DNA from: Thermothelomyces thermophilus ATCC 42464
Taxonomy: Eukaryota; Ascomycota; Sordariomycetes; Sordariales; Chaetomiaceae
Direction: 5' to 3'
NCBI RefSeq assembly: GCF_000226095.1
Contig: NC_016474.1
Span: forward strand, 3,162,001-3,226,000
Length of the DNA stretch: 64,000 nt
Shown here: positions 36,748-46,964 of the stretch, one piece after another
How positions within the stretch are numbered: the stretch's first letter is position 1
How the letters are laid out: each line of letters starts with the position of its first letter
Notes under the pieces: generated by a model
What the model saw: the letters and a program-made list of their open reading frames with translations, nothing else
Databases searched by the model: none
What the model was told of the DNA's origin: nothing
Made by a program: the position numbers and the translations under genes

Positions 36748-37386
36748 GGCGCGGGTGGCGGAGATGGTACTCATGTCAGTAGTAGTGGACCTGCGGGGAA
36801 GAAGACCTGGGCCAGGAAGCGCACGAGGGCCGATGGCGTCGAGGAAACGCCGAGGAAGAAGCTGAAGTCGGTTGACTTCTCGATGGTGCCTCGTTCTTCC
36901 GATTCTGTTCCTGCTCAGGCTTCTTCGCCCATCTTGTTCCGGGCCGCCGGGGAGGCGGACAACGCCGGGTCCCATACTCCCCCGTGGGCTTTGGCATCGA
37001 CACCTGTATTGCCGGCTGGCGTTGAACATCCTGTTCCAGCGTCGTCCCCGGAATCTAATCGTACAACGGGTCCCATTCCCGCTCCCAGACCCGGCGCAAC
37101 AACGGGCAGAGACGATCTATTAGCACGGATAGAGGCATGGCGTCCTGGCCAGCACCCGCAGAACCCAAGCGGCAAGAGGAGAAGCGACGAGGCAGGAAAC
37201 GAGCAGGCGAGTAACAAAGCAACCACTGCCCCGCCAGAGGTCAAGGCGAAGAAGTCCAGAGCGCGGTCTGCCACGCCATCCCTTCCAAATCGAAGCCCAT
37301 ACAATCTGCGGAGTCGTCGGTGTGCGAAGGACGCGAATACAAAGTCGAATACGGACCCGAAAGACGATCTTAGTTCGGGACTCTGA
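36748..37386 (+). other. In-frame coding-like extension beyond the TAG
   Basis: The 212 codons after the TAG at 36745-36747, in the same frame as the preceding exon, are free of stops until 37384-37386. They read as ordinary protein: KKTWARKRTRADGVEETPRK, LARIEAWRPGQHPQNP, EVKAKKSRARSATPSL and RSPYNLRSRR, with several nuclear-localisation-like basic clusters. The composition matches the disordered Pro/Ser/Ala-rich tail before the stop. A 93-nt in-frame intron (36655-36747, AAAG|GTCGCC...GCTTAG) would remove the TAG, though its donor is weak. Such an isoform would be 1240 aa. Confidence 0.6.
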
Positions 37387-38353
37387 ACCACTTACCTCTG
37401 TGGAGGGTGAAGACGCTGGAAGAGAGTCGCGAAGCCCTGGGGGTTCGCTTTGATCGCGATACTCAGGGCGGTGTCAGTTTGAAACCACGGCACGGCGGCA
37501 TCGAAGTCCAAAGAGACGGCGGTTTTGAAAACATGGATTGGCATATAATGAGGAGGAGAAGAATGGATACGAGAACCAAGGTGGGAGGACATGGGATGCT
37601 ACGGATTGATGGAGATCTGGAAGGCAAGATGCTCGGTAAATCTGGTCAGGAACTGTTTGTTTTGGGGGGGGGGGGAGGGGGGACGAAAAAGAAAATCATA
37701 TCACGGAGGTCGCATTCTGGGGCTGTTTGCATGACTGGCCTGTTGAGGACTAATTACTCGGGCATTCAGCGTTGGCATCGGCATCGGCATCGGCATGGTC
37801 GGAGGGGATGATACCAATCAGCATGGTTTTGTTTCGAAACCGAGAAACGGGGGTCCCTTGGGGTTCTGCTCTGCTGTATTCTATTGCTACTGGGATCCGA
37901 GTACAGAACCCTGAGATTATCGCGCCACGGCATTGTATACAGTTTGGTCCATGAAAAGAACTGTCTCGATCCAGTTGAATTTCCTGCCTCGATGTCTATC
38001 TATCAACGGCAATCAAGCGACCAAGGCTCGTTCTCGGCCATACGATGCCGTCCTTTTTTTTTTTCTCTCTCTCTTCTTTATTCCCAGCCATAATCCACCA
38101 TATCCTAGCAGATCATTGTGCTTTGCCCTTGAGAATCCTCATTTTCCCACATGGACCGAGCCTTAGACTAGATGCGAGGCTATCTATTTGTCGGTGGCAG
38201 CGGAAAAAGGCTAATGAATAATCCGTGAACTCGAAGGCACCCCAACTTTACATTGTTCATACATGCTGTTCCCGCCCAGAACAGAGGGGGGAAAAATGAA
38301 ACAAGATCGAAACCCCTTCCCAACCCCCAAACACCTCTCCAATCAATCCCTAC
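37387..38353. other. Convergent intergenic region, no gene seen
   Basis: Contains a G-rich tract (about 37662-37682), a GGCATC hexamer-like run near 37774-37797 and a T-rich run near 38056-38080. It presumably holds the 3' UTRs of both neighbours. Confidence 0.55.
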
Positions 38354-39859
38354 TCAACCCACACTCAGAACAGGCACCCCGTCCGGCCCGGGGACGGGCA
38401 TGGCCGACCCAGAGGAGGCGCCGGGGACCCCCTCCGCGTCCGCGACGGGCGCCGCGCTCACCAGCAGGGCGCGCCCCAGCTCCCCCTGCGGGTGCAGCGC
38501 GTACACGCCGGCCTCGAGGGCGTCGCCGTCGAAGATGACGAAGTTCTGCACGGGCTGCTGCGTGCGCCCGAGCACGTTGATCACGTCCTGCGCCAGCTGG
38601 CCGCCCAGCACCGCGGCCGCGGGCGACACCTCGCTCGCGCTGCTGCTGCTGCTGCTGTTGCTGCTGCTGCCGCCGCTGCCGGCGGCGGCGATGGTGGTGG
38701 TAGTAGTGGTAGCCGTGCCGTTCTGGGCGGAAGAAGAAGAGGAGGAGGAGGAAGAAGAGGAAGAATGAGGAGGAGGGATGTGTTGCAGGAAGGCCCTGAG
38801 CACCTCGCTCCGCAGCGTCTCGGCCGGCAGGCCGAGGGTGCGGTGCTGCTCCTGGCAGAGGCGGGTGAACTCGGCCAGGTGGGCGTGGTTGTCCGTCTGC
38901 GGCGGCAGGCCGTCGTGGAGGGCGGTGAACTCCCACAGGGCGCGGAAGCACGAGAGCAGCGGGGTGACGGCGCGGCGGCGGCGCGGGGACCGCCTGATCT
39001 CGTCGGGGAGCTGCGACGCGCCCGAGGCGAGGTACCAGGTCGAGTAGAGCTCGCGCTTCGTGACCAGCTCTTCCTTGTCGTCGGACGGGGACGGGGACAC
39101 GGCCAGGACCGAGCGGGTCCGGGTTTCCGGGCCGACGGGGGTGGGCATGTTGGACTTGGCGCGGGTGATGACGAAGGTGTGCTCAATCAGGTCGGCGAAG
39201 ATGAAGCCGTAGAGGCCGTGGGAGCTGGCGGCGTAGAAGGGGCGCGAGTTCAGGCGAGTGGCGGTGTTGATGATGTTGAGCGTGGGGGAGTCGAGGTCGG
39301 TGGCGATGATGATGTCGTAGGGCGCGAAGAAGGAGGGGGGCTTGAGGCGGACGTCGACCGTGTCGACGTGGATCCGCACGCGGGGGTTGAGGCGCCGGAG
39401 GGCGACCGAGGCGGCGGCTGCGCGGTTGACGCCGACGGGGGCTGGTTCTTCGGCGAGCAGAAACTGCGCGCCCAGGTCGGCCGCCGTGACCGGCTCCGGG
39501 TCGAGGATGGTGAGAGAACCGATGCCGGCCAGGACGAGGTTCTTGGCGCTCTCGTTGCCGAGAGCCTTCATGGTGATGATGAGTATGCTGGCATTGCGGA
39601 TCTTCTGCTGCGCGGTTATCCCCCAAAGACGGATTTGCCGATCGTAAAGTGCAATCTCATCTGGTGTGTGGTTCGTGAGTTCGTGTGCTCGTGTGCTCGG
39701 CGTAGAGAGGAAGGTTGAGCTTGAGCATTACTTACCCGCGCTGATACCGTTTGCTGGAACGGGCGCTGATCCGATGCCCTCGGTTTGTATCGCTTGTGCC
39801 GTGGCTGGTTGAGCAACAACATTGGCCATCGGGCCCGGCTCCTGGCCTTGTTGATCCAT
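38354..39859 (-). CDS. AOS1: SUMO-activating enzyme E1 subunit AOS1
   Basis: Smaller subunit of the heterodimeric SUMO E1 (with UBA2), which adenylates SUMO in the nucleus. Two exons, 39859-39736 and 39660-38354, with a 75-nt intron, give 476 aa. The splice creates ADEIALYDRQIRLWGITAQQ, the hallmark ThiF/E1 start, followed by KIRNASILIITMKALGNESA, LVLAGIGSLTILDPEPV and DLGAQFLL. A conserved C-terminal half includes AAVLGGQLAQDVINVLGRTQ, QPVQNFVIFDG. The pseudo-E1 half has no catalytic Cys, as expected for AOS1. Between the two conserved regions lies a run of about 60 low-complexity residues (poly-S, poly-T, then Gly/Ser), encoded by GAA/GAG and GCT triplets on the plus strand. It is longer than the yeast Aos1 core because of this insert. 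Confidence 0.94.
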
Positions 39860-41132
39860 TGTAGGGGACTGTAGATCGTGTTATCGTGTGGATGCTTGAT
39901 GAGAATTGGTCGGGCGGGGGGGCAGTTTCGAGCTGCGCTGTTCTCAGGAATCGATCAACAGATGGAGGGCGAGAGAGAGAGTAAGAACTAGGACGGGATT
40001 ATATCATTCGGAGCCGATTTGGGAAGCGGCTATATATGCTGGGAATCGTCTTTTTCTTCTTGGGTTCCTTTTCAAGAACGAACGAAGGCGCTGCAGGTCA
40101 AGCGCCGTTTTCCGCAAGGTCCTTGATTGAGATGAGTCCCAACTGCTCAATGGCCAAATTGCCGGGCCCGCGGGCAATGTTGGCAGAGCAATCAAAGGTA
40201 TACCTAGCCCGAGCTCGCGGTTGTCTTTTGAAAATCAATTCTCGGCTCTTTGAGCACCTGGATTTCCAGTATTCCAACTTTTGACAAAAAGGCCTGAAAG
40301 GTGCTCTGGTACGGTTGCTTCCCACTGTCCAGGTAATCCGTAGTTGCTCTTGTGTCGTGCAGTACTCTTGCGGTCCGGCGCGGTCCGCCCAGCTTGGCGC
40401 GACGCCCGTTGAAGAGGTACACAGTACGCACGATGGGCAGCGGCTGCTGCCAGACGTGGGTCTCAGCAATACACTACCTTCAATTACTGCGTAATTCTTG
40501 CAGGCCTCGAGCGGGCTTATTGCATTTCGGGTAGGTGGCTCCACAACCTCGAAGGGTCCAGGGCTTGGCTCATACACTAACGCTCTTGAACATCTACACT
40601 ACTCAATAGTGGTGTAATGCTGTGACGTTGGCGGCACTTTTTCATCCATTTTTCTTTTCTCTTTCCTCTTTCATAGAGCGCTGATTTGGCACTTTGTACA
40701 AGCAATCACATTTTTGTCTCCACAAAACTTAACTACTAGTTAAGTAGCAGTGAGCTCTTTCGTGTGTGGCTTGGCCTTGCAAGTTGTGCTCCGTACCGTA
40801 TTATTACAAAACCGTATGTGTGTACTGTGTACAATACTCTGTACATACCTGACCTTACTTTAGGTAATGCCCCGCAGGCTTACGGACCCTGGCCAGGGTT
40901 GCCTCCCGCCCAGGTGATCCCTCTTTCGTGGCTTCTGCATGCATTGACTGCTCGCACCTGGCAATCCGACCTCACCTCCTCAGTTCTCCACCAAATCGGC
41001 ACTCCGATAATCAACCCCGTCTGGTCCCTCAACTTCGCATGTCGAGCTGCAGCGGGTCAACATCAACAATCTTCGCTTCTGCCCTACCTGCTGCTCGCAC
41101 GCTCCCGCTGTAGGCTGCGGCCTTGTCGATCC
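39860..41132. other. Divergent intergenic region, no gene seen
   Basis: Shared upstream DNA of AOS1 and the gene at 41133. It contains an ACTACTAGTTAAGTAG palindrome-like stretch (about 40733-40748) and GTAC-rich words (40822-40850). No coding region is supportable. Confidence 0.55.
40031..40037 (-). promoter_or_regulatory. TATA-like element upstream of AOS1
   Basis: TATATAT about 170 bp upstream of the AOS1 start codon. The motif is close to palindromic, so its orientation is assigned only from context. Use as a TATA box is inference. Confidence 0.25.
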
Positions 41133-43098
41133 ATGGTCAGTCGTTTTTGGAGAGATTGGCCCGCCCGATTGCCTCGTCATCTGCACCTACCGCTCGTTAT
41201 CTAGTGGCTCGGGAGCAGCCACACTTCCCTTGCGCAGTACTAACCGTTCCCTCCAGTCCGGCGACCGTCCTCTTCTTCCGCCGCCGCTGGAACCCGGAAC
41301 GTTTCGAGCCGCCGACGGTACCATCCGCTCCTTTCACAGTTCACGCTTAGCATCCAATGACCGAACCGGTGACACTCCGTCCGAGAGGCTGTCCACCGTA
41401 ATCCAGCAATTCCACCACGACTTTGACCGCCTCAGCCAGCATCTATTCGCTACGTCTACTCGCACGAGCCTGAGCGCCGGTAGGATGGCTTCGGGCTCCG
41501 ACCGAGACTTGCGGCCAAGATTTAACCGGGATCCGCAACCGTCAAACAACCCACTTTCGTCCTCTGCTGCTTCTCCAGATTCTCCATCCCTTCCCCCTCT
41601 ACGCTCCCTCGATCAAAGAGCTCGGGGGCCCCACGCTGCCTTCTCCGGATCAGGGTCCCGCTCTAGCCGCTATCGCCCGGCTGGCCGGTACCTCGACAGG
41701 TTTCGCTCACATCTCGGGGCCACTCTCGACGACCTGAACCGGAACATCCACGATACTGACGCACAGCTACGGACGTTGATGGATTTCGGCATGGCCACCA
41801 ACATACCGCCTGCACCACCTACCGTTTCGCCTCCCTTGCAAGGCCATGACACGGCCGAGGACACCCGACGCACCAAGCGACGCAAGCTCAACCCCGATAG
41901 GCACACCTCGGCCTTCAAGGGCTTTCGCTATGGCAGATATGGCCAGGTTGAGCCCGGCCAGCTGACCATGGAAATTGTGAGCTGCGATGGGGGTCTGTAC
42001 TCCGACGAGCACTCGTACGCTCCAGAAAACATTCTCAAGAACGATGCGTCCGTCTACTGCACCAAGAGCAACCGCTGTAATATTGTCCTCAAGCACCAGG
42101 GTGGGACCGTGTTTAGCCTGCAAGAGCTAGTCATCAGGGCCCCCGGATCCAAATTTTCATGCCCGTATGTTTTTTTTTTCTCACTCTGGCTCCTTCCCGA
42201 GTTTATGTTGCTGACCATGATCTACAGTGTCCGCGAAGGCATGATATTTGTATCGATGGATTTGGACGACCTGCTCACCCGCACCGCACAGTACCAGATT
42301 CAGTACCAACCTTCCCGTATCCACCGGCGCGGCACGGTATACTTCCGCCCCGAGGAGGGAGGCCGATTCGAATCACGGCCTCTGCGGGCATATAGTTACG
42401 GTGCAGATGATGATGACGACGATGACGACGACGACGATGACGAAGAGAACAGCAGGACAGCACAGATACCGCCAGAGTTCACGACTTCCTCGCTTCCCTA
42501 CAACGTCACGACCGTTTGCAGCGAGGATGAGAGCGAAGACGAAGATCCATCTTCCCATTCTCGACCTCCTCGTCAACCCCCACGACGAGGGAACCGTTAT
42601 AGCGTTGGCTCGCTACCATTTGACAGTGACAGTGACGATACGGATTTCTCGCGTGCCTTCGGCGGTCCGTACGGCCACTGGCCTCCCACCCCCGAGGAGG
42701 CCGCCGCGCGTAGACGGTACCGCACCTCCCGCCTCCGAGGCGGCGGTGCTGCAGTCCCTCCCACCGCTACCGGTGACCGAGCCGGTGCTGGAAGCAGCAG
42801 CAGCGGGCCGAGCCGCAGCGACATGACGCTCGAAGAGGCCCAGGAGGCGTCGCAGATTGCGACTCAAGAGGCAGTGCGGGCGGTGGGCGGCGAGCTGATG
42901 ACCCCGCTGGCACACTTCTTCATCGAGAAGGACAAGAACAAGTGCACGGTGCGGTTCGACCCGCCGGTGAGCGGCCGGTTCATCCTGCTTAAGATGTGGA
43001 GCCCGCATCAGGACCCGCAGAAGAATATTGATATCCAGGCCGTCGTGGCAAAAGGGTTTGCGGGGCCCCGGTATTGTCCTGCTATTGACCTGGCTTGA
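41133..43098 (+). CDS. Unrecognised acidic ascomycete protein
   Basis: I do not recognise the family by name. The main frame starts at an acceptor at 41257 (TACTAAC branch, CTCCAG) and runs to 42164. A 63-nt intron follows (42165-42227), then 42228-43098. A possible first exon is just the ATG at 41133-41135 followed by a GTCAGT donor; otherwise the first in-frame ATG is 41485. Conserved-looking blocks are KGFRYGRYGQVEPGQLTMEI, SYAPENILKNDASVYCTKSN, RCNIVLKHQGGTVFSLQELV and, near the C-terminus, KCTVRFDPPVSGRFILLKMW. This pattern (a solvent-exposed 'YAPEN' block, then a beta-rich core closing with 'RFILLKMW') resembles a galactose-binding-like beta sandwich, but that is a guess. An Asp run (about 42407-42445) and an RRTKRRK basic cluster suggest a nuclear protein. 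Confidence 0.65.
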
Positions 43099-44407
43099 GT
43101 CGACGTGCCTGCGCATGGATTTTCCTCCTTGGAGCTTTGAGTGGTCTTGTTTTTCGGGCTGGTCTTGGGGTGTGCTGGCTGAACCATTCAACATAGCCCT
43201 CCGTCTTGTTTATATGTTATCAAGGGCTTGGGCGGCGGGGCTGAACTGGGACTGGGTGGGAGTCGTGGCTGGGTCATGATGGTTTTGCAATGAATAAGGC
43301 GGGCAATATCATTATTAACGGATGCTGGATGATTGCGGATTTGGGAATACAGCACCATGGTTCTATCACAAGTGTGTGTTGAGTTGGGGTACAGCGCGCG
43401 CGTTTTGCGGTACATGTTTTTCCATAGATCGCGTGGATATATATGATGATACCGTGCTGTTTGTACGATTTCAGCTCGAAGATCTACGACCATTGAGCGA
43501 CTTGCGCTTTGCAAGTAGTGTACGAAATACAGAAGCATGCGTCGAAATGTTTTCCGTGCTGCTTCAGTCATCGTTCCGTTCTCATGGGGAAACCAGCCCG
43601 TCGCTGTCTCGTTCTGCTTGTCGACCTCGACAGCGAATGAGAACGCTCGCCGATGATTCATAGTGAATGAGTAGACGGGTTGCTTTTACGGAGTAAGCCA
43701 CTGCTGAGTCACTAAGTGGGGCCGTCCTTCTTGAGCATGGCATCTTCCTACCGTTTTGGCTGGTGAAGTGAAATTTTGAGTCGGCGGATCGAAAACCATG
43801 ATTAGTTTCGGGGGTGGCGGAGTATGATTCCAGGGTTGGATCGAAGCACTCGAGTACCGTAATTAACGGCTTTCTGGAGAAAATAGTTTTCTTCACTTGC
43901 GTCTAGCCATCAAAAGGGCGAATGGGTTGGATGCAGTGATAGTATTCGTCCTGTACAGTACATACACTCGTAAATTACCGTCGCATACCGTTAAACGCCG
44001 TTGTGGTCTCCATCATGGAGAACGAGTCTGCGTAGAGTTTACCCGTGGGGCTCAGCTTTATGGAAGAGCACAGCCGAAACAGACAGAGCAGGGGAACATA
44101 CGGTGATTCATCCAGCTTACTGCTAGGCCGGAATTGAAGGCGGATTGGTGCGAAAAGGGGACATCATCTGGTCCGCAGAAGGCGGACAAAAAGTTGAGGT
44201 TACGGGCTACCCCACTTTGATATCTGCCCAGGGTAGTATATAGCTTTCCGTTTTCTTTCGCCGCCACAATCCTCGCCATCAGCAAGCAAACAGCGACGTC
44301 AAAAGCGCCAGACCTCGAGGTCTCCCGGAAAACAAACCGAGGAACTCTCGTCAACTCTTCTTTTCCTACTACAGAGGCACGAATAAGAAGCATCAGAGAG
44401 CTGCATC
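43099..44407. other. Intergenic region, no gene seen
   Basis: No supportable coding sequence on either strand. It contains a CTGTACAGTACATACA word near 43951 and the putative TATA-like element of the eIF6 gene near its right end. Confidence 0.55.
44237..44243 (+). promoter_or_regulatory. TATA-like element upstream of eIF6
   Basis: TATATAG about 165 bp upstream of the eIF6 start codon. The assignment rests only on motif and distance. Confidence 0.25.
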
Positions 44408-45353
44408 ATGGCCGTCCGAGCACAATTTGAGAACTCCAACGAGTGAGCCGCACCAAGTTCCGCCCCGCCCTAGGACCCCGCGAAGATGAAGAATGCGATT
44501 TTGCGACCGCGCGAGTAGAGCCTACAAAGTTGCTGACCACAACGCAGAGTTGGCGTCTTTGCGACATTAACAAACTCATACGCCCTGGTGGCGCTCGGTG
44601 CGAGCGAGAACTTCTATAGCGTGTTCGAGGCCGAGCTACAGGACGTGATCCCGATCTGCAGGACGACGATCGCGGGCACGCGCATCATTGGGCGGTTAAC
44701 GGCTGGGTATGGCTCTTTCTTTTTCCCACTCTGGCGGAGTTTTTTTTTTTGCGTTTCTCAGGTGAATGCTGACGGGTCGTCTTCTTTCTTTAACCCCCCT
44801 GCTCAGCAACCGCAAAGGCCTGCTCGTCCCGACATCCACAACCGACCAGGAGCTGCAACACCTGCGGAATAGCCTGCCAGATGAGGTCAAGATACAACGT
44901 ATCGAGGAGCGGCTCTCGGCGCTGGGTAACGTGATTGTGACCAACGACCACACGGCGCTCATCCATCCGGATCTGGAGCGGGAGACAGAAGAGATCATCG
45001 CCGACGTCTTGGGTGTAGAAGTCTTCCGGCAGACGGTGGCCGACCACGTCCTGGTGGGCTCCTACATGGCCCTCAGCAACCAAGGTGGCCTCGTCCACCC
45101 CAAGACCAGCATCCAAGACCAGGACGAGCTGAGCAGCCTGCTGCAGGTGCCGCTCGTGGCGGGCAGCGTAAACCGGGGGAGCAACGTCATCGGCGGCGGG
45201 ATGGTGGTGAACGACTGGATGGCGGTGACCGGGCTGGACACGACGGCTCCCGAGTTGAGCGTGATCGAGAGCGTCTTCCGGCTGGGCGAAGGTGCCGCTC
45301 CGGGGGCGATCAATACCAGCATGAAGGACACGATAGTGGAGTCGTTCTACTGA
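44408..45353 (+). CDS. TIF6: Ribosome anti-association factor eIF6
   Basis: Binds the 60S subunit, acts in 60S biogenesis in the nucleolus and blocks premature joining with 40S. Three exons, 44408-44442, 44548-44706 and 44816-45353, give 243 aa, about the usual length (yeast 245). The splices read [29 protein letters not shown], then [30 protein letters not shown]. Later family blocks are [56 protein letters not shown] and [21 protein letters not shown] short first exon of 35 nt places the first intron directly after the start region. No anomaly was seen. Confidence 0.96.
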
Positions 45354-46964
45354 GCGACGACGCCGGTGGAAGGAGGAGAAGGGATACGGATGTTGGAAAG
45401 GGGGGGATCGGCTATGACGTCTTATTATGTCTGCAGGAAGGAAGCAGATACGGGGTTTCTGGGGTCCTGCACACTCTTCAGGGCGTATTTTCGGCAGCGT
45501 GAGCATCAAGAGCTCGTTGACTGCCTGGGCGGGGCAAGATCATTAGCTCTTTATAGACCGTTGCCCCTCCCAGTGTTTTCATAACATTTGCATGCCGATG
45601 GTGTGACATGACGCTTCTTTCCAGAAGTAAACTGCAATGTTCAAAAAAGGGTAAGTCAACACTCAAGCTGTTGTTGGCCCCTCGTCGTGAATGCATTGTC
45701 GGCCGGCAACCCGTGGAGAATCCCCGGTTATCAACCGCTTTTCTCACCATAGCTTGAGTCCTCGCGCTGTCCTGCATACAATAGGATTCTGTTGCTCTTC
45801 CTTTAACCTGAACAATGGGGAAGGGAGAGCTAACGGAACTGTTACAAAAATGCAAGCCACGGCCGGAGCAGAAGATTAACCATCCGAGAAAGCCGTTGTC
45901 TCTTACCGACGAGAGATGCGACAAAAGGAAACCTGTAAACAAATCCTAGGGAAAGCGCAAGAACTTAACCAACCAACTGATATCACTAATAGCTCCAAAC
46001 CACTGTAGTTATCGTCACAATCCAATCGAGGGCCGCCAGGGTAACGGAGGTGCGACCACGTAAATGCAGTGGATTGGTGCAGCGCACCATTCCTCAGAAG
46101 AATACGAGAGACTGAATGATATTCCATTCGCCTGTCGAAGAGCAATGAGTTGCCTACTAATAAAGGCCTGTCGTCTTGTGTCGGCATCAACGGCGATTTA
46201 AAAGTCGGGCTCGTCGTGCTGCTCATCTTTAGCGGCCAGCTGTGGAGTCTGCCCCGTCGGCATTGACCGAACAACCCCTGGAGACCTGCCCCAGTTCGGG
46301 AGGCGCTTGCCTTTCCCGTAGTTACGGTAAACAAGGACTCGGGGTCGGCTTTTGCCCTCTTCTTCCTTCGCTCATCAACGGGCGATTCCTCGTCTGCAGT
46401 TTACAGCTGTCGATTTCCAAAGAATAAATTTGGTAGGTTTTTAAGACACCTACATTTCAGACTCCCCGAGGTCGAAACATCGCTTTGCATCCCGTGTATG
46501 CACATAACGGCGTGCAGTTCCTGCTTGGTGCTTACAGTGATGTGAAGGGAGCGGCGCCCGCAATTGTTCATCAAGATCTCACTCGACAGCCACGCACATT
46601 CATCCCATCCGGTCCCCGTTTGTCTCGACTGGGTCTCACCTTCTGCATTCATTAGGCTGACCACCAGATCTCGGTATCCTCTGCCGGGCTGTGAGCTGCC
46701 GCTCTGCTCCCGTCTGAGGGACCAAAGGGGGAGTGGAAGCAGGCCAAGAACACGTGGGAACCCATCGTCTCAGATCCGGGAGCTGGGTTGCGGAGCTATC
46801 ACCAGACGGATCGGATCATATCTATACAACTACAACGTAAAATAATCCGCATTATTAGTTTCGTTAAACGAGACGGAGGCGGACGAGCAGGGATCGAGAC
46901 CTGATATTGCGGTGTGGCGATCCAGGGACCAAACCCCACGGAGCTCCCGAAACATTAACACGTC
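45354..46964. other. Intergenic region, no gene seen
   Basis: Short frames on both strands have no recognisable product. It presumably contains the eIF6 3' UTR and the promoter and leader of the coiled-coil gene. Confidence 0.55.

Noticed and set aside
36654-36798. A 35-nt intron from GTACCG to GCTTAG to remove the TAG at 36745
   Set aside because: Too short for the splicing machinery and not a multiple of three; the 93-nt alternative keeps frame and is preferred.
38492-39718. 408-codon plus-strand open frame opposite AOS1
   Set aside because: Antisense shadow of a GC-rich gene; AOS1 on the minus strand has unmistakable E1 motifs.
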